A program made the position numbers and the translations under genes. A model generated the notes under the pieces. That model ran no database searches, was not told the origin of the DNA, and was given only the letters and a program-made list of their open reading frames with translations. DNA of 64,000 nt from Brugia malayi (taxonomy: Eukaryota; Nematoda; Chromadorea; Rhabditida; Onchocercidae), in NCBI RefSeq assembly GCF_000002995.4, contig NW_025062479.1:1-64000 (forward strand), written 5' to 3'. Shown piece by piece: positions 24,701-37,524 of this stretch (the first letter of the stretch is position 1; each line of letters starts with the position of its first letter).

Positions 24701-26600
24701 AATCATCAATATAGTACAATTGGAAGTTCAATTTTTCACTATTACTTATCACTTTTTTTTCCAATACTTTTTTGTTTCAAATAACTTCAATCAGTACTAA
24801 TCAGTGCTGCACGCTTAGAAATGCAATTTAAATATTTGATGAGAAGTGACAATCTCACTGTTATTCTCTTTATTTTAATAATATAAATTTTAAGGATTCA
24901 AAAGAAAAAAAAAAGAAAACATTGCTATGAAATTTGCCGAAAAAAAAGAGTTGGGTTTTTTTTTTTTTTCTTTTCTCACGTGTTACCAATGAAATCTAAT
25001 TCGTAGATGGACTAAAAAATTTTGATCGAAATTGAAAATATAAGGAAAAAAAATCCAAATTTATTATATACTTTTTGCTTTCCCACTAAAAAGCAATAGC
25101 GGTGATGCTAGCAAAAGTGTAATCATTACAATTATAGTCAAAAAATAGTTGTGAAGATAATATATGAAATGGCTGTAATATTGGTGAAATCATTTTCAAA
25201 AGAAAAAAGTTTCAAGAAAAAAAAAATGGAAAATTTTGACAATTTCTAAATTGCACTTTATGGTAAGAAAAAAAAAAAGGAAAAAAGAGGTGCATTGATG
25301 TTTTGAGTAATAGAAATTCCAATTGGTCATTTCTTTTTTTTTTTGTGGTTTGAATGAAATCTTTTTTTCATTCAAAAAAATTCCAGATTACCATGGCTTT
25401 GTTATATAAAAAAAATTAATCGAAAAATGACTAAATCATATCAACAACTAAACAATTGTAGTATCCATTACTTATCACCGTGAATGAATATTTATTTATT
25501 TATTATTATTATTATTGTCGTCGTTATTACTACTATCATTATTATTAATCATTATCGTTAATAGAGGGTATGAAAAAAGGAAAAAAGAAAAATTAGTCAT
25601 TTTAGTAAATTTTTTTCTTTTTTTTAATGAAATTAAGTCTTTTTTTTTTTCAGTTTGAAATAAAATCGTAAATTCAATCATTTTACTTTTTTACATATCT
25701 AAAAAAAAAAAAAAATGAATAAAAAATTTTAATCTTTTTGGTTAAATATAATTATTTATTTGTTTTATTTTGTTTTTTTCAAATATACGTATATTCCATT
25801 TTATTTTTATCTATAATTTAGCTAATTTAAACGAAGCTAAATGCATCACCATGGAATTATATCCAGGAAGATAATTACACTGATAAATTCATACTCAAAA
25901 TTTGATAAATCGTTTTGTTGACTTGGCTTCAAGCGGAAATAGACAGATAGCGCTCCACCTCTCTATCCATCGACACATGCGCATACTACAAATATATCTC
26001 ATAACATCTTCTCTCTCGCTCACCTCAAATAATAACGATGGAAAATGAATGAATTTAGTGAATTATCAATAAAAATTGTAGTTGAATTGATGAAAGCTAG
26101 AAAATGGAAGGAGGACAAGGAGGAAAAGAGATAGTGATGGATGGATTGGATCATTTCCCTCAATTTTCTCCCGATTAATGGTAACCAGCTGTTGTATAGG
26201 ATAGATCCTATATGGATTATACCTAAACAGGTATTTACCTATCCCTATAAACCTTTTTCCCATTTTATCCATCAATTCGAATTGTAATATTTTCTCATTT
26301 ATCTTTTTTTTTTTCTTGTTCTACCCTCTCCCTCTCTCTCTCTCTCTCCCCCTCACTCACATTGTATCATGCACTATTTTTATCTAACTAACAACAGATC
26401 CATTGTTGGAGTAAAAATTTTTAATAAATAGAACTCAAAATGAGAATGAAAAGCTAATGATATGGCGCGGAAAATTAAAAATCCTTTTGCCCTCATATCT
26501 GTTTTAAATGAACTGTTGTCCATTTGTTGTTGTTGTTGTTGTGTTATTTGGTTGTATGATTTAATTTAAAATTTATTTTTATCTTCTCTTTCTTTCCTTT

Positions 26601-26632
<32 letters not shown>

Positions 26633-26749
26633 CGTTTAAAAAAAATAAAAGACGAAAGAATAGAAGAAATTAATCTAAAGGTTAATAATTTTACAATCGA
26701 TTCGAAGAAGAAATCTGAATAATTTGGCTAACAATTAACAATTTATTAA
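20447..26749. other. Long AT-rich intergenic region
   Basis: About 6.3 kb with many poly-A/T tracts (for example 21759-21786, 26609-26632) and short simple repeats (CT-rich 26321-26350, TTG repeat 26525-26540). Open frames such as 23368-23745 are low-complexity Asn/Lys/Phe-rich products of base composition. The stretch 25900-26060 is less AT-rich and may hold promoter elements for the gene at 26750, but I see no defined motif. Confidence 0.6.
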
Positions 26750-29344
26750 ATGGTATCACTCCAGCCAATTACTATTATTATCACTCTAATCATATCAGCA
26801 GTTATTTATGGTTGTGCACCACCAGGATTTATTCCAAATCAAGATCCAAGTTTGTTTTGATTTTTCTCCATCTTTTAAATTTGAAACTTTTTCGTTTATA
26901 TTTTCAAAAGTTTTAGAAATGTTTACAATAAATATATAATGTTTACTTTGTTAGACATGTATGGTATTCGGGTTTTATAGCAAATCATTTATTATATTAA
27001 ACATGTATTATCATTTAATTACATGTATTTTTAGGCAGTTTAAAATTTATAAAATAATTTTTATTCCAACAACTTAAATTCCTGGTATTTTATGATTACA
27101 TTGTTAAGTTTTTGTATTTCAGTTGGAAAATGAAAAATTTCGTTACAGTCAACAGAAGTTAAAAATAATTTGATGCTTTTCCATTAAACTCATGCATTTT
27201 GTAATTTATCTGATACAAATATCATAATTAATATTAAACTGAACTTTTAACTCAATATTTTTTCTTATTTCCTTTTCTTCTTTGAATACCAAAGATCTTT
27301 CTAATTTCTATTTTCACAATTTAATCAAGTTACAATTTTCCTGAATATAAGCACATTTTAATGATACATGACAATTTTTTACTTTATCGAATTTTATTAA
27401 TATATCCTTTAAAGTGAAAATAAGAAAGTATTATTTTAAACAAATAAGAAAATATTATTTTAAAAACATTATTTCAGTCCTTTCACTTTCAAAATTTTTA
27501 AGTTTTACTTTGAAAAAAAAAAAAAAAAAACGTTTATTTGTTATGCATCTATTGTTTCCTTTACTTAAAAAAAGCATAGTTTGCAGTTTCCTTTTTTTTT
27601 TTTTTTTTTAATTAACAGTTTTACAATTAAATGAAAAAAAACATAAGAGTAATGTAATCAAACAAATAATTTCAAACTTTTATTATAAAAACTTTTGAAC
27701 GCCTGGCTTATCCAAGTTAATATCTTTAACACTTGTTAAACTGTTATTAAAAATGTTGTAAAAAAAGGACGAGAAAAGTTACCAACATCGGAAAGAGCAG
27801 AAATAAAAAATCCAGAAATTGAACCTACTTACAATAACTTAAGAAGCAATTATAAGTAGTCATATTTATTTTTCATCAGTGTATAGAATCTGGAAAAAAA
27901 TCAAAATTATGTTAATTTGAAAATGAAATTAATTTAATCTGATTGATTATAATTTAGGAATTGATTTAATGAAATTAATTTGATCTGATTGAGTAATCCA
28001 TTTCTGTAATTTTTAAAATTGCAAAAATGGAAATAATTCATTAAAAGTGTCATTTTCAGCCAATTTTTTATATTCAACTATCAATTAAACAATTAGTGTT
28101 CAGTTTTAAAATTCAATAAGAATACGATAAGCGAACAACATTGAACTCATTTCTATCTAATGCTCAAATGGACCCATATGAAAGGAATATTGTATTCATA
28201 AGAAATTTTCAGAAGTTAAAAATAAAATATCGGAATAATTATTATCCTCTCATTTGAATACTTAAGTATCATTTCGTTATGGCCATTTTTCTTGAAATTT
28301 AAATCAATCTTTTGAAATGCACAATGAGCATTTTCCAGCTCGAATAATCATTTCCATCCAGTTAAATCAGTTCTTTTACCTTTTCTCTCCACTCTTTTCA
28401 ATCTCTTCCAGTTGTTCGATCAATTCGTTTTATTTTTCAAACATCTTAGATTTATTTTTAAACAACAAATTTCTAATCATTCTAAAAATTAATCATTTGA
28501 TTTTAGCATATATAGCCGGTCAATGCTCCGATTTAATCTTATATCCGGTAAAATCAGTTGATCAAGATGATCAATATCGATTTGATTACAGCGATGTTAG
28601 TTTTGGTAATACACATAGCCAAGGAGCAACAGTTACAATAACATGCACCGAAAGAGGTCGACCGGCAACAGTTGAGGGATATGATCAGGTTTTAAAACTA
28701 ACTATTAATTTTCGGATTACTTCTAGCTATTTTTTCCTCAGTTAATTTTTTGCTACAGATTTTTTGTTAATTCAGCCATTTTTAAACTTAAAATTTTGCT
28801 CATTCATTTTCTTTAGCTTTTTCCTTTTTTTTTTTTTTTTTTCACAAATTTTGCTCAATTTTACTCATTCAAATTTTTCAAAGCAAAATTAACTGAAAAG
28901 CTTTAAAAAAAAAAAGTGTTTATTCATAATAAATTGAACAAAAATTAAATTTGTTCAAGGTAGAAATTTAATCCTAGAATGATGGAAATTTTAAACATTT
29001 TTTTTTCTTTACTTGCTTCAAAATACATGTTTCTTTGTTGATATATTCATTTACTGCTAAAAATGTTAAATAATTTTTTTTTTTTGACTTTAAATAACTT
29101 TTTTATTTTTCTTCATTTTTTTTTTTTTTAAATAATTTTTTCTTTTTACTTTCCTAATCACTTTAAAACGAAATTACAAAAATGTTGTTTCCGATGCTTT
29201 AAGTAATAATTTATAAACTTACAGCAAAGGACATCAATAACTTCATCACCAAGTTTGGTTGCAACATGTACCAATGTTGATGGTTCACAGTATGCTTGGA
29301 CAATATTAAGAAGAATATTGCAATTTGTTGATTGTCGTTTTTAA
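26750..29344 (+). CDS. Small secreted cysteine-containing protein, nematode type
   Basis: Three exons (26750-26849, 28507-28688, 29225-29344) give 133 residues with matching phases (1, then 0). The N-terminus is a clear signal peptide: an Ile/Thr/Leu-rich core at residues 6-20, with cleavage likely near Gly21-Cys22. The mature part has five cysteines (22, 40, 80, 109, 131). The order GATVTITC (73-80), then a loop, then SPSLVATC (102-109), then a closing Cys, resembles the nematode-specific C6-type extracellular domain; this is a pattern resemblance only, and one cysteine short. Function unknown; presumably secreted. Introns are long (1657 and 536 bp). A poly(A) signal lies 18 bases after the stop. 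It could be one member of a larger paralogous family. Confidence 0.7.
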
Positions 29345-29361
29345 AAAAAAAAAAAACGAAA

Positions 29362-29367
29362 AATAAA
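29362..29367 (+). terminator. Poly(A) signal AATAAA of the secreted-protein gene
   Basis: AATAAA 18 bases after the stop codon at 29344; the only close candidate. Confidence 0.6.
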
Positions 29368-30262
29368 ACTTTTTCCTATCCCAATATAATTTTTATTATC
29401 ATTTAATAAATTATAGAAGTCAAATTGGTAGGGCAAATTTTAACTCAATCCTTTTTTTCATCACTTTTTTCTTTTACTTATTGAGAGTGTGCTTTTAAAG
29501 TTTGGCTAATAATGTTAAAATATTTTTCAGTTAATTTGATATTTAATTAAAATTTTTTTACAGTAAATAGCATCAGTCATATTCATATTATTATTTTGAT
29601 GACTTTGTATCGGATTCATTTTTATTCTTCTTATACATATATTTCATGTATATCATATGAATATTTTAATTGAAAGTTTAAGTTAGCTTTAAATTTTCAT
29701 ATCATAACCAAGGTTTTTTTTTTCTTTTGCCTAATTGAAATTAAGGATTAGTTACAGGATAATTTTACTTTCAAATTCTGAGTGTTTTAATATATTAAAA
29801 CTTTCGCTTATTCTCTTGTTTTATCATTTTTTTTTTTCTCTTAAGCGCTGAAAAAAAGAGGATAAAATAATTTACATCGTAATTAACAAAACATATTTTG
29901 TAGCTTTCTAATCTGAGATTATTCAGAATTTTATGCGTAACATCAAATTTTTAATAAAAAAAACATATTTTTCCTTCATCCTTCTTTTTTCTCTTTTCGC
30001 TTAAAATTTGATCAAAATTTTCCGAGCAGTTAGTTCATTGAAATTTCTAAATATCAGTATGCTCTTTCATAAATATGTGTAGAAATATTATTTAAGGTTT
30101 ATTTTATCATTTTTATTCATCCACTATTTTTAGTTTTTTTTTTTTTATTTTCTTTTGCATAATTAATTTTCATCAAATTAAGCGTTACTGAATAAATGAA
30201 TAAAACAGCTAATGTAAAAAAAAGCTTTTCTTTTTTCAATGCAATTTAATCAATTGTTAAAT

Positions 30263-30293
<31 letters not shown>

Positions 30294-30498
30294 GTTAATT
30301 AAATTTTATAAAATAAATCTTTTACATGAATTATTCAATGTGTTATAAAATGAATTGCTTTCTTTCATTAAACATTACTGAGCAAATTTCTGTTACTTAA
30401 ATGTCAACTTATTTATCATTTGAAATATGCAAATTTATGTGCAAAAAAAAAAAAAAAAAAATTAGAACAATCTAAAATTTTTTTTAGATTTTTTTTTT

Positions 30499-30533
30499 TT
30501 CCAATGGAGCTTTAAAAAAAAGCTCCATTGGAA
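30499..30533. repeat. Perfect hairpin, 15-bp stem and 5-base loop
   Basis: Left arm 30499-30513 (ttccaatggagcttt) pairs exactly with 30519-30533 around a loop of five A. No run of T or gene context makes it a terminator. Confidence 0.85.
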
Positions 30534-33096
30534 TATTTCGTATTGTATGAAATACAGCTGCCATAATAAATGACGAAAATTTTTACTTTTGATTTGTTTT
30601 TGTTTACTTCACCCTTATTTTGAACTATTAAATAATCAAACTAATCATCCAACAAAAATAAGAAATTGGTTACAAGCAAAAACAGTAAAATAAAATAAAG
30701 AGAATTAACTGATTTACATTTCTATTATAAGCATTAAGAACAAACAAGTAAATTACAAAAATTACATGCATAATTTTAAGATTTTTTTTTTCTTGAAATT
30801 AAACATTGTAACATTATTAGATGCTTAGAAATCATTGAAAAAAAAAGATATTTTCACAAATTTAAATTTTCAATGCTAAAATTTTAATGCTAGATGGAAT
30901 AATTTTTGTGGATGATATGAAAGTTTCATTCAGAAATGATACATAATTACTGAACTAGAGAATTGTTTCAATATTCTCTCTACACACTGGGAGCAAAAAT
31001 GCCAGAAAATGACCAGTGGGTAGTCATATGATGATGATTTATTGGGATCAACAACAGGATAACTGGAGCGTGATAGGTCATTTGCATACTCGGTCAGATC
31101 GATCTATTTTTAAATTATTATGCATTGACAATAAATAGACACAATTATATTACCCATTAGGAAATAAAAATTTTGAATTAATTTTCAAGACATTAACGCT
31201 CAAAATAACAACAGTAATTGCTTGACACATATCGTTATTTAATTGGTCATTTCATTCGGACAAGTGAATTCAGTGGTCATTAATGATCTTCTTAATAAAT
31301 CTTCTCACTTACAAAAGTCTAAAAGAAAGAAACAAAACAAAACAAAACAAAAAATGGAAAAATGGAAAAATTATAGTATTATTCAAGTGAATCGTTTCTT
31401 TCACCTAAATTTACATTAAAATTCCTTAGAATTGTTTAAAAGTACAATATTAAGTAGACTAATTTCATTAATTTTAATTTATATTTGCATTGAAATATCT
31501 TTGAAAATTCGAAACTCTCATTGATTTTAAGGAATTGCATTGATACATATGCTGAATAATTTCCAGAATTTTATTTATCTATTTATTTATTTGCTTATTT
31601 AGTTATTTTATTTATTCATTTGTTTTTTGTTTTATTTTATTTTATTTACTTATCTATTTTAATTATTCTAAATGTTTCATTTACCTATCTAATTCAATTA
31701 AATTAATTGATTTGTTTATTTATTTTATTTAACTAAGTTTTTATTAATTTACTTAATCTACCTATTTTACTTTGTTTTTTTCTTTGCTTATTTAATTAAT
31801 TAATTGACTCATTTACATTTGATTTCCAGAAAACTAAAATTCATCATTCATACTTCAGGGATTTTCGCCATAGATTTGACTATAATTCGAATATTACAGC
31901 GAATCAAGTTCGATATTCAGAAGTGGATAGATTGGTTGATTTGATTGTTGATCTGTCGATCATTTCTTAATTTTTTTTAAAGTGTTTGTTGTTTGCTTTT
32001 TTCTCTTTCTTTTTTTTTTCTTTGTAAATTGTCGGAATTAGATTGTTGAAGGTTGTTTGATTGGTTGTTGGCTTGTTATTTGCTAATCTGATTTATTGGT
32101 CTTTGCTAATGATTTATTTGTTTGTTAATAGTTATCTAACTTGATTAAGTATTGTTTTGATACTGGCCAATGTGTGACTCTAATTAATGAGCTTAATGAA
32201 ATGGAATAAGTATAAAAGATAATGTTGACAATTTCAAATGAGTATACGATCGGAAATATATGTGTAACTGGAAAGTACCTTTATACTCCTAAAACGAAGG
32301 CTGGATTACGGTGGTTATTTTAATGGCGGAGTGCCAAGACAGGTGTGTTTTTTTGTGTAATTTGGGTTACTTGACTTATAGGGGTGTTTAGTGTGATGGA
32401 TTGTAAGATGGTTTGAAGGTTGTAATTAAGTGTCTAATAACTGAAATTGTTGTTCGCATTAAAGGCCTTCATCAGGTTATTCTGTTAAGTCTTATTCAAT
32501 TAAGTGTGGGAAAACTTGACTCTATATGTTTTGGACAGCATTGTGACTATTATTTTAAGTAAGCTTAAAGTGTCATTCATCAATACACCGTGCCTTATTT
32601 TCCTGTTCTTTTTGGATAGTTCGTTATTATTTAGCAGGCCGTTTGATGGTTCTATCAAATCGAACTGTACTGTGATATCCAAGCTGATTGTTAATGGCTT
32701 TATGATATGGCTTTGTGGTTATTCTTGTGAAATGTAACAGGGGAATTAATGCTTTTTTATTTTATTGAGAGGATGGTGACAGATTTTGAAATTTCCGAAT
32801 AGTCACTAATTTGAAGAAGTGTAATCAAAAAGTTCTTTCTTTGTCGAATTTCCTGGAACTGGGATAAATACGGTTGATGACCGGATATCTCCAAACTAAT
32901 CTGTAATTTCATTAACTGATTGAAAATCATGCTTATTGGTGTATGCTTGTGCGGCGGTTTCCTACAGTGTAATAATGTACCCTAATTTACAACTAGCATG
33001 ATATTTCGATTGCTTTCATAACTCATCATTTTTGGATAGTTCGTTATTATCGTAATTTGCATTTTTTGCTTCTTTATATGGTCGATTTTCTATTTA

Positions 33097-33098
33097 GG
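33097..33098 (+). promoter_or_regulatory. Candidate trans-splice acceptor of the CNBP gene
   Basis: Boundary in gattttctatttag|gtgtg, 87 bases upstream of the ATG, with no upstream donor needed. The 5' leader after it is unusually GC-rich. Inferred from nematode practice, not proven. Confidence 0.35.
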
Positions 33099-33184
33099 TG
33101 TGTAGGTGGCGTGTGACGCGTGCATTGCGGTGTGAGAGTAAGTCGGAGGCGGTTGAAGAGACGAGGTAGGAGTATTCTGGAGCC

Positions 33185-34006
33185 ATGAGTAACAACGACC
33201 CAGAGAGGTGCTACAAATGCAACGAAAAAGGACATTTTGCTAGGAATTGCCCTACCCAAATTCAGGAGGCCGGCCGACGAGGAGCTGGAGGAGGTTTATT
33301 TTTTTTCCTAACGTGTTTTATGTGATAGTGCAGGATGGGTGTATATTTTAAGCTTTAGCTAAAGAAATTCTGAAATGAAAATCAAAATTTTCTGATATAG
33401 CTATTTTTCACATAGTATGATTAGCGCTACTTAGATTTTCAGCAATTTCATTCATTTCAGATTGTTTTAATTGCGGACAGTCGGGACATTTTGCACGAGA
33501 GTGCCCGAACCAGCGTGGTGGTGGACGCTATTACGGTGGACGCGGTGGTGGACGTTCTGGTCAGAGTGAATGTTACCAGTGTGGTGGTAAATGATTTTGA
33601 TGATTTTTCGCTAATTTTATACGGTTTATCGGATGATTGCAACATTTATGGTAGAACTGTACCTTTATTTAATGTGGTGTGCTTCCTGATAGGAATTGGG
33701 TGTACACTGAATAAGCTTCATAGAAGTATTTCATTATTTTCAGTAAACATTAGGTTTTGGGCACAGGTATCAGATTGAACCCCATTTTTTTTTTTAGGTT
33801 TTGGGCATTTTGCTCGAGAGTGTCCTACAGAACGTCGCGTTGGTGCTGCTGGTGGTGGGAATCAGAAGTGTTATAACTGTGGCAGATTTGGTCACATTTC
33901 ACGTGATTGCCCGGATTCTGGTTCAGATCAGTCGAAACGGTGTTATAATTGTCAACAAATAGGGCATATCAGTCGTGAATGTCCGCGTAGTGACCGCAGT
34001 GATTAA
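33185..34006 (+). CDS. CNBP: CNBP-type CCHC zinc-knuckle nucleic-acid-binding protein
   Basis: Three exons (33185-33293, 33461-33586, 33798-34006) encode 147 residues, slightly shorter than vertebrate CNBP (about 170-177, seven knuckles). Five CCHC zinc knuckles (C-x2-C-x4-H-x4-C) are visible: CYKCNEKGHFARNC, CFNCGQSGHFAREC, CYQCGGFGHFAREC, CYNCGRFGHISRDC and CYNCQQIGHISREC. An RGG-like Gly/Arg linker (GGGRYYGGRGGGRSG) sits between knuckles 2 and 3, as in the family. Family role: binds G-rich single-stranded DNA and RNA, helps translation of mRNAs and unfolds G-quadruplexes; cytoplasmic and nuclear. Both introns are phase 1, the second falling inside knuckle 3. The start is the first ATG after the leader. 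The gene is convergent with REXO4. Confidence 0.96.
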
Positions 34007-35303
34007 AAACGTATTCGGAGAGATAGGCGACGCCATACTATTTTTTGATCAGGGGGAGGTTAATTTTACGGTAGGGGAGATTTTCCAATATATACCAAAT
34101 TTATGGTGGTGTATTCTGACGCTTTATTGCACTTTTTTGTTTCTGTCCTTTTTTTGAGCAATTTGTTGCATGTCTCTTTTTCAGCTATGGATTTCCTCTT
34201 CCCTTTTGTAATGGGGTTCCATGGAATACATTGTAACTGTTTTTAATTGAGACTTCAGATATGAGTATAAGTTCATTTTCTCCTACCTGCCATTTGCCAC
34301 CAACATGATCAACGATAGATTGGCGCTTTATCCTCCTCGTTGTTATTTTTGTTTCTTTTTCAAGACAAAAAATGATTTTCTAAAGGTTCCCTCCCTTGTC
34401 TTACATCCATTCACATATACACACACACATACACCTACGCATAAAGTCCTTTATTTTGTAAGCAAAAGAAAAAAAAAAAGCCATGTCTTAAAATATTTAT
34501 ACACGAGAAACGGTTTTCAATGTTTTCAAAATCTCTGTAAAAGTCATTCAATTCTCGCTATCTCGGTGTTACGAACTGTGTTGTTTTTTTTTTTTTTTTT
34601 TTTTCGCTGCTGAATTTTGTTTTCTTTAATTAGGTGATCTTTTCCTGTGTGACTGGCGGTGAAAGTATATCTTTTATCTGATTTGAGTTCTTCATTGTTT
34701 AGTGTCTCCGATAATTTGTATAAGGGCGGTATGTGTTTTTAATAAAGAATCTCTCGTTTCGGTTATTCTTGAAATTCTTCTTTCACATTCTTGTTCCGAA
34801 TGAATTGCCTCAAAAGAACTTTTGGTATTCGATTGTGTATAACAGTGTTTTCTCTATTTTCTTGCAGCTAGGCTCCTGTTTGCATTGTGTATCCTGTATT
34901 GGAAGTAATAAAAGGGTGTGTTGCTTACTAAAATTACAGTGTAATAATTCTACAAAATTTTCCTTAGAGAAAAATGTTCCTTTTTTTATTTTTTTTTTTC
35001 TTTTTTTTTTTTTTTTAAACGCAGAAATAGCAGACCTGGGGTCTTAAATGTGAGGCAAGACGATTTACATTTAAGGAAAACACGAGTCGCCTCATATCCA
35101 TGATTTCAAGTGGGTATTACGTGAGTAGACATGGATGGGATGTTAATCATGTAACAGAATATAACTCATAGAGGTGCTGGCGTAATGCAAGTTGTGATGT
35201 GGGAGATTAGTCATGATCTATCGTTCAAATAACTTTTATTGCTTGTTAGGCATTCAGAATATCTTAAGGGAACGAGAAACAGCAAATGAGCGATGTGAAA
35301 TGA
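34007..35303. other. Convergent intergenic region, 3' UTRs of CNBP and REXO4
   Basis: No gene supported. A likely CNBP poly(A) signal AATAAA is at 34741-34746. Short CA repeats occur near 34420, and T-rich tracts near 34583 and 34984-35014. Confidence 0.6.
35235..35240 (-). terminator. Poly(A) signal of REXO4
   Basis: tttatt on + gives AATAAA on the minus strand, 64 bases beyond the REXO4 stop codon. Confidence 0.5.
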
Positions 35304-36951
35304 TCATCGATTACGAGACCGGACGTAATTTTCCCACTGTTTTCGATGCAAAACGTATAACCGCATTGCGACTCGTGCGTCAACGATCTAAAACTTACGA
35401 AATTCAAAGTTCCTAATAATTCAAACTACTAATATATCCTTCCCTGGATATCAGGATTTATGTGTAACCATATCTACTCAAACGATTCAGAGGGAGAACT
35501 GGGCTTCATGGCTTGAAACTGCTAAGCCTTTAACTGTAAAAGAATGTGGTGAGGATAGTACATTCGATAGCTAATCCATCTCACCAATTTCATAAATACT
35601 TTTTTTCTATGAGGTTGTCCAAAAGCTTTTCAATAAACATGTATTTTTGAAATAGCAAAGAAGTATTAACCGAATCATGCTCTCCGTTCTGAATATCAAT
35701 ACCCAGTAGCTGTTTTGCCAGTAATTTCAGTGATGGAGTTCGTGAAAGGTTCAAAATTTTGCGGAATGGCAAGTATGTGGCGGTATCTCGTGTCATCTTG
35801 CGCGTATGAGAAAGACTCAAAACCTGAAAATGACAGATCCGTTGATCTTTTTCTCTCTCTCTCTTCCTATATATGATGCACTCCTATTTTAATATTAAAT
35901 TATCAAGCTGAAACTTACTTTGAAGTCATTTTTGAGAGAATGTCCGACAACAGTTCGACCGCTGAGTAATTTGTGCACCTCTAATTGAACTTTCTGGAAC
36001 GGTTCTCCTATAAATTTTAAGTTACAGCATAGGTTTGCAATGAAATAATGCATTAAATACTCACTGCTTGCTCATCTTTGTCCGCTACTTTTCCTATTCT
36101 AAAAAATGATAAAAAAAAAGATGCAATCGAGTGATATAAAAACCGACAGTTTGACCTGATAATGCTGTCGTTAACCACTGCACTGAAATTCTCAATAATC
36201 TGGCTGGATGAAGTATAACGATTGTCAAATAACTTACCATTCACCAAATTAATAGGCCTAATGCCGCTTACTGCTGTGCGGTAATCCGTTATATTCTCTC
36301 TTGGTTTCACGTACTTATCATAAATACATTCACCCTGCATATTTACAATTGAAATCCTTGCAAGCATGTTATCACTACCATCAATGCCAACGCCAACATA
36401 TTCACAATCTACTCCAAGCACGTTCGTTAACTCGTTTTCCCTGCTAAACAGATCACTTATGGAAAGTTATCACAATTATCATTCCCACAAACTTCGCCTT
36501 AAAATCCACTTGTGACAATAATTCAAATTCCTCTTTAACTAGTGATCCAAACAAGCATTTATCAATTTGTTTAATAAACTGCTACTATTATGACTTTTTT
36601 CTTTTTTAACAATCAAATTATTATATTCCTCAACTTTAAAAATCAAAAAATAATTGCTGATAATACAGTCTGTTTCACGAATTTTATTTACAAAGTAATC
36701 GCAAATAATCCCGTTCAGCAATCAAATTCATGACACAATTTAAAAGTAATGAATAAAAAAGGTTATAAAAATGAACAATTCACTTACTTTTGTTGACTCC
36801 CTATAACTCCTAAAGATGAAATGTCTGAACCACTAGCTCCTCTTTCTCTGTCAAGTTTCTGTCGATTCACTTTCTTCTTGGCTAAACGAGCCATTTTTTT
36901 GCGTTTACAGATGGTGCTCCCATTATATGGATTACCATTAGCTTTTTCCAT
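35304..36951 (-). CDS. REXO4: REXO4/REX4-type DEDDh 3'-5' exonuclease
   Basis: Five exons (36951-36788, 36440-36238, 36007-35919, 35823-35671, 35387-35304) give 230 residues; phases 2, 1, 0, 0 all match. Human REXO4 is about 420 residues; here the N-terminal part is reduced to a short Lys/Arg-rich, likely nuclear/nucleolar signal (KRKK near 16, KKK near 25). The exonuclease fold spans about 62-225. Catalytic residues of the DEDDh set are all present: Asp66 and Glu68 (GVDCEYVGVG), Asp150 (GHSLKNDFK), His201 and Asp206 (GEHDSIVDA). Other family marks are YDKYVKP, TDYRTAVSGIRP and PSLKLLAKQLLG. The yeast orthologue Rex4 takes part in rRNA processing; nucleolar RNA maturation is the inferred role. 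The first ATG lies after a possible spliced-leader acceptor at 36978/36979. Confidence 0.95.
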
Positions 36952-36977
36952 CGATTTCGTCTTCTCCTGCTTCAGTT

Positions 36978-36979
36978 CC
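36978..36979 (-). promoter_or_regulatory. Candidate trans-splice acceptor of REXO4
   Basis: On the minus strand gattgtag|gaactgaagc lies 27 bases before the chosen ATG, with an in-frame stop in the acceptor itself and no credible upstream coding exon. Confidence 0.4.
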
Positions 36980-37524
36980 TACAATCAGCCATAATATAGC
37001 TCTATAATGGCTGGAAAAGTACAATCGCGTGATGTAAGCAAAGTCGACTCGTTTTATTCAATAATGAAGATCAAGTGAACTGTGAAAAGTAAGTTATTTA
37101 ACTTATATGGCTTGCAGGTCTTACGAAACTCAGAAAGTGAAATCAAAAATTCGGAACTAGGCAGTTATGGGAATTTCATTCAAACCATGGGAATTCCATC
37201 CAAAAATTACCTCTTGCAGTTGTTTCCAGTTTGCAGACAATGGCGTCATCTTGAGGAATGACAGGTCACACAGTTGTATTTGTTTAGAATTTCCGAAAAG
37301 TTATATTTTATACGTTCCTGAAAAAGACTTCGGACTGACAAGACATAACGACCGAGCACGCATTCCCAGCGAAAAGAGAAACCCAAATCTTCCTTCCAGA
37401 ACATCAATTTAACAACTGAGAGATACAAGAAACTACGAGACAATCCTAGTGACTACGGACATAAGATTCATTGGAGTGGAGGAGAAACAGGACGCATGAG
37501 GAAAACGCAAATATTGCTTGAAAA
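36980..37524. other. Intergenic stretch upstream of REXO4
   Basis: Less AT-rich than most spacers. Open frames at 37167-37412 (+) and 37246-37443 (-) overlap each other and resemble nothing I know. Probably promoter and untranslated sequence. Confidence 0.45.

Larger units (their letters stand above)
29345..33097. other. AT-rich intergenic region
   Basis: No supported gene. It contains poly-T tracts (for example 30269-30293), a 15-bp-stem hairpin at 30499-30533, an ATTT/TTTA-rich low-complexity tract at about 31563-31800, a T/G-rich stretch at 31910-32150, and a 22-bp direct repeat (32609, 33029) upstream of the CNBP gene. Confidence 0.6.

Noticed and set aside
33491..33778. 95-codon ORF in the CNBP gene
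   Set aside because: Reads exon 2 in a different frame and then intron 2; the zinc-knuckle frame is the real one.
35213..35416. Plus-strand ORF of 67 codons and an adjoining exon-like stretch at 35456-35574
   Set aside because: They are antisense to the last REXO4 exon and intron 4; the minus-strand reading matches the conserved end of REXO4 including its catalytic Asp.
35590..35820. REXO4 exon 4 read through to a stop at 35590
   Set aside because: It would replace the last catalytic Asp by Thr; splicing at 35671 to 35387 restores the conserved sequence in phase.
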